From: CAWJMF01 sp963843945
GTDB lineage: Bacteria > Vulcanimicrobiota > Vulcanimicrobiia > Vulcanimicrobiales > Vulcanimicrobiaceae
Assembly: GCA_963843945.1 (NCBI GenBank)
Contig: CAWJMF010000005.1
Coordinates: 99,131-163,130, forward strand
Length of the DNA stretch: 64,000 nt
Direction of reading: 5' to 3'
In this document: in pieces, positions 1 to 7,503 of the stretch
How the letters are laid out: each line of letters starts with the position of its first letter
Position numbering within the stretch: position 1 is the first letter of the stretch
Notes under the pieces: generated by a model
Seen by the model: only the letters and a program-made list of their open reading frames with translations
The model's database searches: none
Told to the model about the DNA's origin: nothing
Translations under genes and position numbers: made by a program

Positions 1-100
1 TAGGCGACGCCGCTTCCGCCCCGTCCGGCCGCGAAGCCGACCGTGACTTGTTGAGCGAGTCGCGAGCGATCTTGCCGTCCCATAGTTTTCTCTTACCCAT
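1..100 (-). CDS. possible partial CDS running off the left edge
   Basis: Two overlapping minus-strand frames stay open to the window edge: one from the ATG at 98-100, the other from the ATG at 81-83. The second starts MGRQDRSRLAQQ and then becomes glycine/alanine rich. Neither has a clear Shine-Dalgarno site or a recognisable motif, and third-codon GC does not separate them. A gene probably begins here downstream of the glycosyltransferase on the same strand, but frame and function cannot be decided from about 30 codons. Confidence 0.2.
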   Translation of the reverse strand, partial: MGKRKLWDGKIARDSLNKSRSASRPDGAEAASP

Positions 101-124
101 TATGCCCCGAACGTACGTTCGATG

Positions 125-1267
125 TCAAGCCGGGACGCCGGCCGGGACCCGCCGCCGGGCCAACAGATCGCCGTAGAGATCGAGGATGCGTTCGGCCAAG
201 GCCGGGCCGTCGAAGCGCAGGGCGAGCGGAGAGATTTGGGCGGCGTGGGGTCCGGCCGCGAGCACGCGGGCGAGCGCCGCCGCGAGGGCCGCCGGGCTGG
301 CTGGGACCACCGTCCCGGCGCCCGCCAGCACGTCGCGCGTCTGGGGCGTATCGACCGCGACGATCGGAATCCCGGCGGCGAGCGCCTCGACGAGAACCAA
401 ACCTTGCGTCTCGCTCAAGCTGGTGAAGACGAACGCGTCGGCCGAGGCGTAGGCATCGGGCAGCGCTTCGCGCGCGAATTCGCGGGCAAAGGTCGTGCGC
501 TGCGCGACGCCGCAGCGGGCCGCTTTGCGCTCGAGCGCCTCGCGGTGAACGCCGTCGCCGACGATCGCCAAGCGCAGCGTGGGATCGGCGAGACGCGCGA
601 ACGCATCGAGCGCCAGTTCGAGATTCTTCTCGCGGCCCAGGCGCCCGACCGAGAGCAGCATCTTGCCGCCCGCCGGCACGCCGAGGCGCGCGCGCAAGGC
701 CTCGCTGCGCGTTCCGCCGGCGAAAAAGCGCACGTCGATGCCGCTCGGCACGATCTCGATGCGCGAACGCACGCCGAGTTCGCGCAAGCGCGTTTGCATC
801 GCGGCGGTCGGTACGACGACCGCATCCGCGGCGTTCGCGTACGAGCGCGTCAGCTGCGATGCCGCGCTGCGCGCGGCGCGCGGATCGAACGGCACGTAGT
901 GCGCGTACTCTTCGAGCTGCGTGTGATAAGTGAAGACCAGCGGCACGCCTTGACGCCGCGCCAAGCGCACGCCCATCCAACCGGTGACGAAGGGCGAATG
1001 CGTGTGCACGATCGAGAGATTGGCCAGGCGCTGCGGCGCGACCAGCGGGATCGTCAGACGGTAGGCCGTGCGCGTTGGCAAGGGCAGCGACGGTACGCGA
1101 ACCACGTCCTCGCGCTCCTCCTGATAGCCCGGCATGCTCGGCGTGACGAACACGACTTCGTGCCCGCGCGCGCGCAACGCGCTCGCGAGCGCGTCCAGCG
1201 ACGCGACGATGCCGTTTTGAATCGGCCGGTAACATTCCGTGAACAAACCGACCCGTAATGCGCTCAC
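125..1267 (-). CDS. GT4-family glycosyltransferase
   Basis: A retaining GT-B glycosyltransferase of about 380 residues. The N-terminal Rossmann half has the ECYRPIQNG loop, HTHSPF and YHTQLEEYAHY. The C-terminal half has VPSGID, the donor-site SVGRLGREKN and the E-x7-E motif in SETQGLVLVEAL. The family transfers sugars (often mannose or glucose) from nucleotide donors to lipid or polysaccharide acceptors at the inner face of the membrane. The acceptor cannot be told here. A longer frame opens at 1333, but the GTG at 1267 puts the canonical first strand (ALRVGLFTE) at the N-terminus, so I prefer it; its ribosome site is weak. It is divergent from the yabE-like gene. Confidence 0.85.
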   Translation of the reverse strand: MSALRVGLFTECYRPIQNGIVASLDALASALRARGHEVVFVTPSMPGYQEEREDVVRVPSLPLPTRTAYRLTIPLVAPQRLANLSIVHTHSPFVTGWMGVRLARRQGVPLVFTYHTQLEEYAHYVPFDPRAARSAASQLTRSYANAADAVVVPTAAMQTRLRELGVRSRIEIVPSGIDVRFFAGGTRSEALRARLGVPAGGKMLLSVGRLGREKNLELALDAFARLADPTLRLAIVGDGVHREALERKAARCGVAQRTTFAREFAREALPDAYASADAFVFTSLSETQGLVLVEALAAGIPIVAVDTPQTRDVLAGAGTVVPASPAALAAALARVLAAGPHAAQISPLALRFDGPALAERILDLYGDLLARRRVPAGVPA

Positions 1268-1334
1268 AGTTGAGACTTCTTCGTCAATTTGGGGCCACCC
1301 CGCAGCAGGAACACATCGGAGCCGATTTGTCAAA

Positions 1335-1364
1335 TTGACGTTCCGGACGGGCCTATGCTATCGT
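1335..1364 (+). promoter_or_regulatory. predicted sigma70-type promoter for the yabE-like unit
   Basis: TTGACG at 1335-1340, an 18-base spacer and TATCGT at 1359-1364, preceded by an extended -10 TGC at 1356-1358. Transcription would start near 1371, about 155 bases before the TTG start codon of the 3D-domain gene, leaving a long leader. This is prediction by consensus only. Confidence 0.5.
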
Positions 1365-1370
1365 GTGCCG

Positions 1371-1525
1371 GTTCCGGTTCCTTGCCCGCTCGCGAGGAAC
1401 CAGTGGTAATGCTTCCCCGGAAGCGTTCAACCCGCAACTTGCTGAACGGTGCCTCGCCTTTCTTGGCCGCTCCACTCTCGTGGGCGCGCCGAGGCGACGT
1501 GCCTCTCGTCCAGAAAGGAGCCGAG
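1371..1525 (+). promoter_or_regulatory. structured 5' leader with mutually exclusive hairpins upstream of the yabE-like gene
   Basis: The leader is full of inverted repeats. GGTTCCT (1376-1382) pairs with AGGAACC (1395-1401). GCTTC (1411-1415) pairs with GAAGC (1420-1424). GTTCA (1425-1429) pairs with TGAAC (1443-1447). GCCTCG (1451-1456) pairs with CGAGGC (1490-1495). The same GAGGC (1491-1495) can instead pair with GCCTC (1501-1505), forming a small hairpin just before the ribosome site AAAGGAG (1514-1520). Competing pairings ahead of a start codon are typical of riboswitches or attenuators. Homologous cell-wall hydrolase genes often sit behind c-di-AMP (ydaO) riboswitches, but I could not match that consensus here. 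Confidence 0.45.
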
Positions 1526-2551
1526 TTGATCGTCAATGATCAAAGGTTCGCGACGTTTGTCGCAACGAGCGTCTTAACACTAGTTCTCAGTCTCACCGTC
1601 TCGGCGGGTGCGGTCCGCGCCGCCGAAGTGGTCGGCAGCGACGAATCTCAGCCCGTCATCGTCACCTTCGTGCGCGACGGTCAATCGACGATGTACGAGA
1701 CCCACGTGCGCACGGTCGGGGAGTTCCTCGACGAGCGCGACGTGAAGGTCCTCGAAGACGACTTCGTTTCCGCGCCGCCTGCGACGGTCTTGTCGCCGGG
1801 CATGCGCTTGGAATACCGCTCCGCTTTCGCCGTCACGCTGGCCGTCGACGGTCAACGCATCGCGCTGCACTGCGCCCCGGCAACGGTTGCAGACTTGCTC
1901 GATCGTCAAGGAGTTAAGCTTGGGCCGAACGACGAGGTCGTCCCAGCGCTCGGCTCGCGCCCCGCGCCTAACGGCATCGTGCGCGTGACGCGCGTCGACG
2001 AGTGGACCGCCCGCGTGCGCGAACCGATCGAGCCCGGCGTACGGCACCGCTTCGATCCGTTGCTCGCGATCGGCAAGACGCGCACCGTCGATCCCGGTCT
2101 TCCCGGCGAACGCGAACTCACCGTGCGCTTTATCAAGCGCGGCAACGCTCCCGAAAAGCGCGTCGTTCTCGCCTCACAAGTCGTACAGGAAGCGCGTCCG
2201 AAAATCATCGTTCACGGAATCGGCGAATTCGTTTCGCTCGTTGACGGCGTGCGCGACGCGTTCCACATCGCGGGCACCGCGATGAAGATGGTCGCAACCG
2301 CCTACGTGCCGTTCTGCTCGGGCTGCAGCGGTATCACCAAGATCGGATTGCACGCCGGACACGGCGTCGTCGCCGTCGATCCGAACGTCATTCCGCTCGG
2401 TTCGCGCTTGTACGTTCCGGGTTACGGCAACGCGGTCGCGGGCGACACCGGCGGCGCAATTCGCGGCAATCGCATCGACCTCGGTTTCGACAACCTCGGT
2501 GAAGCGCTGCGCTTCGGACGACGGCCGATAACCGTCTACGTATTGCGATAA
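1526..2551 (+). CDS. YabE/Rpf-like cell-wall protein: DUF348, G5 and 3D domains
   Basis: A secreted protein of about 341 residues. An N-terminal signal segment (VLTLVLSLTVSAGAVRAA) precedes two DUF348-like repeats, each beginning with a beta strand and a V-x-E/D-FL-D or VADLLDRQGV element. A G5-type stretch follows, then a C-terminal 3D domain with TAYVPFCSGCSG, GVVAVDPNVIPLG and AGDTGGAIRGNRIDL, which carry the three conserved aspartates. The 3D fold is shared with lytic transglycosylases such as MltA, so a role in peptidoglycan turnover is likely. The TTG start is chosen because AAAGGAG lies five bases upstream and it places the signal peptide at the N-terminus; a longer ATG frame (1289) is not credible. 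The adjacency to rsmA matches Bacillus (yabE-rnmV-ksgA). Confidence 0.85.
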   Translation: MIVNDQRFATFVATSVLTLVLSLTVSAGAVRAAEVVGSDESQPVIVTFVRDGQSTMYETHVRTVGEFLDERDVKVLEDDFVSAPPATVLSPGMRLEYRSAFAVTLAVDGQRIALHCAPATVADLLDRQGVKLGPNDEVVPALGSRPAPNGIVRVTRVDEWTARVREPIEPGVRHRFDPLLAIGKTRTVDPGLPGERELTVRFIKRGNAPEKRVVLASQVVQEARPKIIVHGIGEFVSLVDGVRDAFHIAGTAMKMVATAYVPFCSGCSGITKIGLHAGHGVVAVDPNVIPLGSRLYVPGYGNAVAGDTGGAIRGNRIDLGFDNLGEALRFGRRPITVYVLR

Positions 2552-2601
2552 CTCCCGATCCGGCTCCGCCGCATCCTCGCGCGCTGCTCGCGGCGCGCGG
2601 G

Positions 2602-3396
2602 TTGCGGCCGAAAAAGCGCCTCGGTCAAAACTTCCTCATGGACGGCGCGGCAACCAACCGCATCGCGAAGCTTTGCGTTGCGAACGGACCGCTGCCCGTC
2701 GTCGAAGTCGGCGCGGGGACCGGCGCGCTGACGCGCGCGTTGCTCGCAAGCGGCGCCACGGTTACCGCGCTCGAACTCGATCCCGAGCTCGTCGCCTTGC
2801 TGCGCGAACGCAGCGACCTCGCCGCGGCGACGATCCTCGAAGCCGATGCGCTCGCGTTCGACTACGACGCACTCAGCGGCGAACGCGCCTGGTGCGCGGC
2901 CGGAAACCTGCCTTACAACATCGCGACGCCGCTGATCTTGCGCTGGCTGGAACTGCGCAACCCGCCGGCGCGCATCGTCGCGATGGTGCAACGCGACGTG
3001 GCCGAGCGCTTCACGGCCGCCCCGAGTACGCCGGCTTACGGCAGCTTGACGCTCGCCGTCGGCTACTCGATGGAGGTGCGCCGCGCTTTCACCCTGGGAC
3101 CGGCCGCATTCTTTCCACGCCCGAAAGTCGACAGCACGGTCGTCGTAATGGAGCGGCGTGCCGTCCCGAGCGTCGTCGCTCGCGATCCGAGATTTCTGAT
3201 GCAGGTCGTGCGCGGCGCCTTCGCGTACCGCCGCAAGACGCTCGCCAACAGCCTCGCGCTCGCACTCGACATCCCGCGCGCACGGACCCAAGCTTCGCTT
3301 GGAAGGTTGGGGCTCGATACGGAGATTCGTGCAGAACAACTCGACTTGGGCAAGCTTGCAGCCCTCGCCGACGACTTGGCCCCCGAACGCATTTAA
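2602..3396 (+). CDS. rsmA: 16S rRNA (adenine1518-N6/adenine1519-N6)-dimethyltransferase
   Basis: RsmA (KsgA) dimethylates two adjacent adenines in helix 45 of 16S rRNA using SAM, a late small-subunit assembly step. Visible motifs are RLGQNFLMD, motif I EVGAGTGALT, acidic LELDPEL and the target-base motif GNLPYNIATP, followed by MVQRDVAERF. The length is normal. The TTG used here cuts off a family-typical N-terminal stretch: in frame upstream lies PHPRALLAARGLRPKKRLG, which other RsmA proteins translate. No ATG, GTG or TTG precedes it. Candidates are ATT at 2542, overlapping the end of the yabE-like gene, or CTG at 2584. Translation is probably coupled to the preceding gene. Confidence 0.93.
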   Translation: MRPKKRLGQNFLMDGAATNRIAKLCVANGPLPVVEVGAGTGALTRALLASGATVTALELDPELVALLRERSDLAAATILEADALAFDYDALSGERAWCAAGNLPYNIATPLILRWLELRNPPARIVAMVQRDVAERFTAAPSTPAYGSLTLAVGYSMEVRRAFTLGPAAFFPRPKVDSTVVVMERRAVPSVVARDPRFLMQVVRGAFAYRRKTLANSLALALDIPRARTQASLGRLGLDTEIRAEQLDLGKLAALADDLAPERI

Positions 3397-4102
3397 CTTT
3401 TGGCTCACGCTCTTAGCCGCGCTCGGCGCGGCCGGCGTCGAGATCGTCGCCGCGGTCGTCTTCATTAGCGGCGGCGTCGCTTCGGGCGCGATCGATCCCC
3501 ACCATCCGGCCGGCGTCGGACCCGACATCGCCTTGACCCTGCAAGTCGCACTGTACTTGCCGCTGGCAGCCTACATCGCCGTCATCCTTCCCCACCTTTC
3601 GCGGGTCTCGCTGCGCGAGCTCGGCTTGCGGATGCCGGGCGGGCGCGACATCGCGATCGGCCTCGCCGGCATCGTCGCGATGTACGTCGTGGTCGGGCTG
3701 GTCGAGTCTGCGGCCGAAAGCGTCACGCACCGCCACGATACCGAAACCGCGATCGCGTTGATGCGCCAGCTGCGCACTCCGGTCGAGCAGATCATCTTCG
3801 CCGTGATCGCGATCGTGCTCGCGCCGATCGTCGAAGAACTGACCTTTCGCGTCTTTCTTTTCAATGCGATCTCGCGTTACACGCCGATTTGGGCGGCGGC
3901 GCTGCTCAGCGGCCTGATCTTCGGCGGAGTTCACGTCGCGAACGCGGGCCAGCTCGTGACGATCGGTCTGCCCTTGGCCTGCGGCGGCATCGTTCTGGCG
4001 TACGTCTACGCGCTAACCCGCTGCTATTGGGCAAACGTGCTCACCCACGCAGGTTTCAACGCGATCGGCGTCGCCGCGGTGATGATCTTCCATCAAACGT
4101 AG
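3356..4102 (+). CDS. CPBP-family intramembrane metalloprotease
   Basis: An integral membrane protein of about 248 residues with six or more hydrophobic segments. It carries the CPBP (CAAX protease and bacteriocin processing) signatures: EELTFR (the EExxxR glutamates), FGGVH (FxxxH) and a late HAGFNAIG histidine/asparagine motif. Family members cleave prenylated or other membrane-associated substrates; in bacteria the substrate is usually unknown. The start is uncertain. TTG at 3356 lies inside the end of rsmA (41-base overlap), and an ATG at 3299 would add residues with no family character. Its stop lies one base before the next glycosyltransferase, so the two are probably co-translated. Confidence 0.8.
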   Translation: MQPSPTTWPPNAFNFWLTLLAALGAAGVEIVAAVVFISGGVASGAIDPHHPAGVGPDIALTLQVALYLPLAAYIAVILPHLSRVSLRELGLRMPGGRDIAIGLAGIVAMYVVVGLVESAAESVTHRHDTETAIALMRQLRTPVEQIIFAVIAIVLAPIVEELTFRVFLFNAISRYTPIWAAALLSGLIFGGVHVANAGQLVTIGLPLACGGIVLAYVYALTRCYWANVLTHAGFNAIGVAAVMIFHQT

Positions 4103-4103
4103 C

Positions 4104-5135
4104 ATGCGGCTCGCAATCGACGCCGGGAACTTTTCGCGCGACCGGCGGGGAATGGGACGGCTCGCGCGAGAGGTCCTGCGGGCCGCACTGAACGACCCGG
4201 CCTTCGACGTAACGCTGATCGCGTCCAAGCGCTCGGACGGGCGCGACTTGCGCGCCGAGTTCGGCGAAGGCTTCCGCCTTGCCGGGCCGTTCGGCGCACG
4301 CCGCCGCGGCGCGTACGATGCCGTGTGGTTCCCCTGGAACGGCTTGCGCTTCGCCTGCGCCGCACCGTCGCTCGTCACCCTCCACGACGTCTTTGCGTTC
4401 AGCGAGCCGCATCCCGAACGCATCGCGCGGAGCCGCGAACAAGGACCGATCCTGCGGGCGGCGCGCGGCGCCACGCGGATCGCCACCGATTCGCACTGGA
4501 GCCGCGAACAGATCGTCGCGACGCTCGGCGTCGAGCCCGAGCGCATCGAGGTCGTGGCGCCGTCCCCGGGCAGCTTTTGGTCGCCCGGCACGGGCGACGT
4601 GCTCCCGCCGCAAATCGTCGCGCAGCGCTACGTCTTGCTCGTCGGCGCGCGCGAGAAGCGCAAGAACGCGCGCACCCTTATCGAAGCCTGCGCGAGAACG
4701 TTGCGCGACGACGAGTCGCTCGTTATCGTCGGCGAGCTGCGGCCCGAGGACCGCGCGCTGGCCGCGCGCTCGCGTCTTCGCGCCGGCGAAATTGCCGCGA
4801 GCGACCGCATGTTGCGGGCGCTCTATCGCAACGCCGGCATCGTCGCGGTGCCCTCGACGGCCGAAGGCTTCGGACTCGTGCCGCTCGAGGCGATGGCCTG
4901 CGGCGCACCGGTCGTCGCATCGAACGCGTCCGCGCTGCCCGAAACGACCGGCGGCGGCGCGCTCTTGCTGGAACCCGGCGATGTCGCCGGCTGGGCACGT
5001 GCGGTGCGCGCGCTGCTCGACGATCCCGCCGCCGCCTACGCGCTCAGCGCGCGCGGCGCGACCCGCATCGCCGCCCTCGACCGCGACGGATTCGCGCAAG
5101 GCACCCTCGCGCTCTTACGTCGCCTCGCCGCCTGA
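4104..5135 (+). CDS. GT4-family glycosyltransferase
   Basis: A GT-B glycosyltransferase of 343 residues. The N-terminus AIDAGNFSRDRRGMGR has the glycine-rich acceptor loop. VTLHDVFAF and VVAPSPGSF follow, then LLVGAREKRKN (donor site) and the E-x7-E motif in STAEGFGLVPLEAMACG. It resembles mannosyl/rhamnosyl transferases of surface-polysaccharide pathways; donor and acceptor are not determinable. It is last in the plus-strand run from the yabE-like gene and overlaps the convergent glycosyltransferase by 21 bases, so three GT4 enzymes sit within 6 kb. Confidence 0.85.
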   Translation: MRLAIDAGNFSRDRRGMGRLAREVLRAALNDPAFDVTLIASKRSDGRDLRAEFGEGFRLAGPFGARRRGAYDAVWFPWNGLRFACAAPSLVTLHDVFAFSEPHPERIARSREQGPILRAARGATRIATDSHWSREQIVATLGVEPERIEVVAPSPGSFWSPGTGDVLPPQIVAQRYVLLVGAREKRKNARTLIEACARTLRDDESLVIVGELRPEDRALAARSRLRAGEIAASDRMLRALYRNAGIVAVPSTAEGFGLVPLEAMACGAPVVASNASALPETTGGGALLLEPGDVAGWARAVRALLDDPAAAYALSARGATRIAALDRDGFAQGTLALLRRLAA

Positions 5136-6152
5136 GCGGACGACCTCGTCGATCGCTTCGCGCAGCTTTCGCTTGAAGATCTCCGGCGAGAACTCTTCGG
5201 CGTGAGCGCGCAGGCGCGCCGGCTCGTAACGCGAGGCATCGAGGCCGGCGAGCGCGCCGGCAAGCGACGCACCCGTGGGCTCCGCGAAGAACTCGCCGGT
5301 AACGCCGGGGACGACCGTTTCGAGCGCACCGCCGCGGCCGAAAGCGATGACGGGCCGGCCGGAAGCATTGGCCTCGAGCGGTACGAGTCCGTAGTCTTCC
5401 TCACCGGGAAAGAGCACGGCGCGCGCGCGTTGCATCAATCCGCTTACCTCAGCATCGGAAACCGCGCCGGCGAACTCGGTGCGCGTTCCGGCGGCGGCGC
5501 GTTCGAGCGAGCGGCGCGCCGGACCCTCGCCCGCGACGACGAGACGCTTGCCGGCGAGCGCGCAGGCTTCGATCGCGAGGTCGACGCGCTTGTACGGCAG
5601 CAGGCGCGAGACGACGAGGAAATAGTCGCCGCCGCCTTCGCCCACCGCGAAGCGGTCGAGATCGACCGGCGCGTGCACGACGCGCGCCGGCCGGCCGTAG
5701 TAGCGCTGCGCGCGCTCCGCCACATTGCGCGAGTTTGCGATGAACGCGCTCGGACGCTGCGCGGCGGCGACGTCCCACTTGACGAGCGGCGCCACGAAAG
5801 GCTTGGCGGCGCGCGCCAATCCGAAGCCGCCGAGGTAGCGCTCGTACGCGAAAACGAAACGGCTGACCGTATGCAGGTAGCAGACGTGCGTCGCTCCCGG
5901 TGCGGTCCGCACGCCCTTGGCCCACGAACTCGTCGAACTGACGACTAAATCGTAACTCGACAGGTCGAAGCGCTCGAAAACCGCGGGATAGAGCGGCGCG
6001 AAGTAGCGAAAGCCGCGCTTCGCGAAGGGCAGGCGCTGCAACGCCGAGACGCGCACGCGGCGCGGGTCGATCAGGTCGCCGGTTGCGGCGGGATCGAACA
6101 ACGCCGTGTACACCGGCGCCTCCGCATAGAGATCGGCAATGTGGCGGAACAC
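5115..6152 (-). CDS. GT4-family glycosyltransferase with unclear start codon
   Basis: A GT-B glycosyltransferase with VVSSTSSWAKG, CYLHTVSRF, IANSRNVAER, VVSRLLPYKRVD (donor site) and the E-x7-E motif in EEDYGLVPLEANASG. The closest resemblance is to WbaZ/RfaB-like mannosyltransferases. The GTG at 6152 cannot be the real start. In frame upstream lies KTALVHDYLNQRGGAERV, the conserved N-terminal strand and glycine loop of this subfamily. No ATG, GTG or TTG is available there: the preceding codons run ACG (6207-6209), GTT, AAG across the stop of the M16-like gene. Either a rare start is used or a base is missing; restoring one G would create an overlapping TTGA stop/start. It is last in the long minus-strand operon. 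Confidence 0.82.
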   Translation of the reverse strand: MFRHIADLYAEAPVYTALFDPAATGDLIDPRRVRVSALQRLPFAKRGFRYFAPLYPAVFERFDLSSYDLVVSSTSSWAKGVRTAPGATHVCYLHTVSRFVFAYERYLGGFGLARAAKPFVAPLVKWDVAAAQRPSAFIANSRNVAERAQRYYGRPARVVHAPVDLDRFAVGEGGGDYFLVVSRLLPYKRVDLAIEACALAGKRLVVAGEGPARRSLERAAAGTRTEFAGAVSDAEVSGLMQRARAVLFPGEEDYGLVPLEANASGRPVIAFGRGGALETVVPGVTGEFFAEPTGASLAGALAGLDASRYEPARLRAHAEEFSPEIFKRKLREAIDEVVRSGGEAT

Positions 6153-6201
6153 GCGTTCCGCGCCGCCGCGCTGATTGAGGTAGTCGTGGACGAGGGCGGT
6201 C

Positions 6202-7503
6202 TTAACCGTTCTGGCGCGGCAAGACCAGCGCGACGATATAGCGCTGCAAATATTGCTTCGCGACGCGCTGCACGTCGGCCGGCGTCGTTTGAGCGACGGC
6301 GGCGAGCGCGGCGTTGATCGCGTCGGGCCCCATACCGTGCGCCGCGAACGTCCCGAGCAAGTAGGCGCGATCCGAGATCGTAACCGAGTCCATCACGAAC
6401 TGACCGGACGCCTGGGTCTTGAAGCGCGTCAGGGCGGCAGCGGTCAGCGGGCGCGCGGCAAGCGACTTCGAGACGAGCAGCAGCTCGCGCAGCGCCAGCG
6501 AAGGATCCACGCGGGTTCCGTTGACGTACACGACCAGGCTCGCCGGCGCTGAATCGTAGAGATAGAAGGCGCCGACCGATCGTTCCGAGAGGCCGAGCGT
6601 CGTCGAACTCGAGCGCTCGAAAGCGTTCGAGAGGAGCGACTCGAGCACGACCATCGCGCCGAAATCGCGGCTACCGGGCGAGGGCGCGGCGAACCCGACG
6701 ACGACGATCGGCGCTCCGACGTCGCGGCGCGCCACGATCCGCGGCGCGGTCGGCGGAATCGGACGCGCCTTCGGCGGCACCGCCGCGACGCTGCCTTCGG
6801 GCAACGCGCCGGCCAGCGCGGTCAGCGCTTCGCTCAGCGCCGGTCCGGTTTTGCCGACCGCACTGAAGGTCAGGCCGCTGCGCTTGTAGTTCTGTTGGTA
6901 GAAAGCGGTGAGGTCGCGGCTGGAAAGCGCGGCCAGCGACGTCGTCGTGCCCAGCGCCGGTAAACCCGCGTTGGTCGCGTAATAGGAACGGCGAAACATC
7001 TCGATGCCGACGGACAGCGCATTCGCTTGCAGCTCGCCGATCCGCGTGCCCAGCGAGCGCCGTGCGGCGGAGGCGACGGACGGCGAGAAGTCGGGCGCCG
7101 CGAACGCGCGCCCGAGCAGGTTCACCAGCGCGGGCAGCTTTTCCGAGCGGCCCTCGACGTAAAAGTGGACGGTGCTGCCGTCGACCGTATATTGCACGCT
7201 GCCGCCCTGCGCGATGATTGCGTCGCGCAACGGCAAGCTCTCGCCCGCCCCTAGCGTGACCGGCGTGCGCGTGATGCACTCGGCGACGAGCGCCGCGACG
7301 CCGCTGGTCGTGTCGGATTCCTTGTCGAGTCCCGCGCTCAAGAAGATCTGCACGCCGCTGATCGCGGCGTATTCGTCGCTCTCGCTGAAGAGCTTGACGT
7401 TGCCCACTTCGGACGAGACGGCTTGCGGGTAGCGCGGCGCCGGCAGCGGTGCCTCGGCCGAAAAGGCGAGGAGGCCAGCGGCGAGCAAAGCGAGATTCTT
7501 CAT
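6202..7503 (-). CDS. M16 (insulinase/pitrilysin-like) family protein lacking the zinc motif
   Basis: A secreted protein of 433 residues with a short signal peptide (NLALLAAGLLAFSAEA). M16 fold landmarks are visible: the first beta-alpha region around FLSAGLDKESDTTSGVAAL, a LLGRAFAAPDF segment, and the second-domain elements FYQQNYKRSGLTFSAVG and VVVGFAAPSPGSRDF. In active M16 enzymes the helix after the first strands carries HxxEH; here that position reads SGVAALVAECI, so zinc cannot bind in the usual way. It overlaps the upstream M16-like gene by 4 bases (ATGA), suggesting a heterodimer. It may act as the structural or substrate-binding half. Confidence 0.75.
   Translation of the reverse strand: MKNLALLAAGLLAFSAEAPLPAPRYPQAVSSEVGNVKLFSESDEYAAISGVQIFLSAGLDKESDTTSGVAALVAECITRTPVTLGAGESLPLRDAIIAQGGSVQYTVDGSTVHFYVEGRSEKLPALVNLLGRAFAAPDFSPSVASAARRSLGTRIGELQANALSVGIEMFRRSYYATNAGLPALGTTTSLAALSSRDLTAFYQQNYKRSGLTFSAVGKTGPALSEALTALAGALPEGSVAAVPPKARPIPPTAPRIVARRDVGAPIVVVGFAAPSPGSRDFGAMVVLESLLSNAFERSSSTTLGLSERSVGAFYLYDSAPASLVVYVNGTRVDPSLALRELLLVSKSLAARPLTAAALTRFKTQASGQFVMDSVTISDRAYLLGTFAAHGMGPDAINAALAAVAQTTPADVQRVAKQYLQRYIVALVLPRQNG

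Noticed and set aside
1371..1525. c-di-AMP (ydaO) riboswitch upstream of the yabE-like gene
   Set aside because: The conserved ydaO blocks (GGGGGAcC, GGGGTGAAT-like, GAGCCCGTCAGC) are not present, so only an unnamed structured leader is reported.
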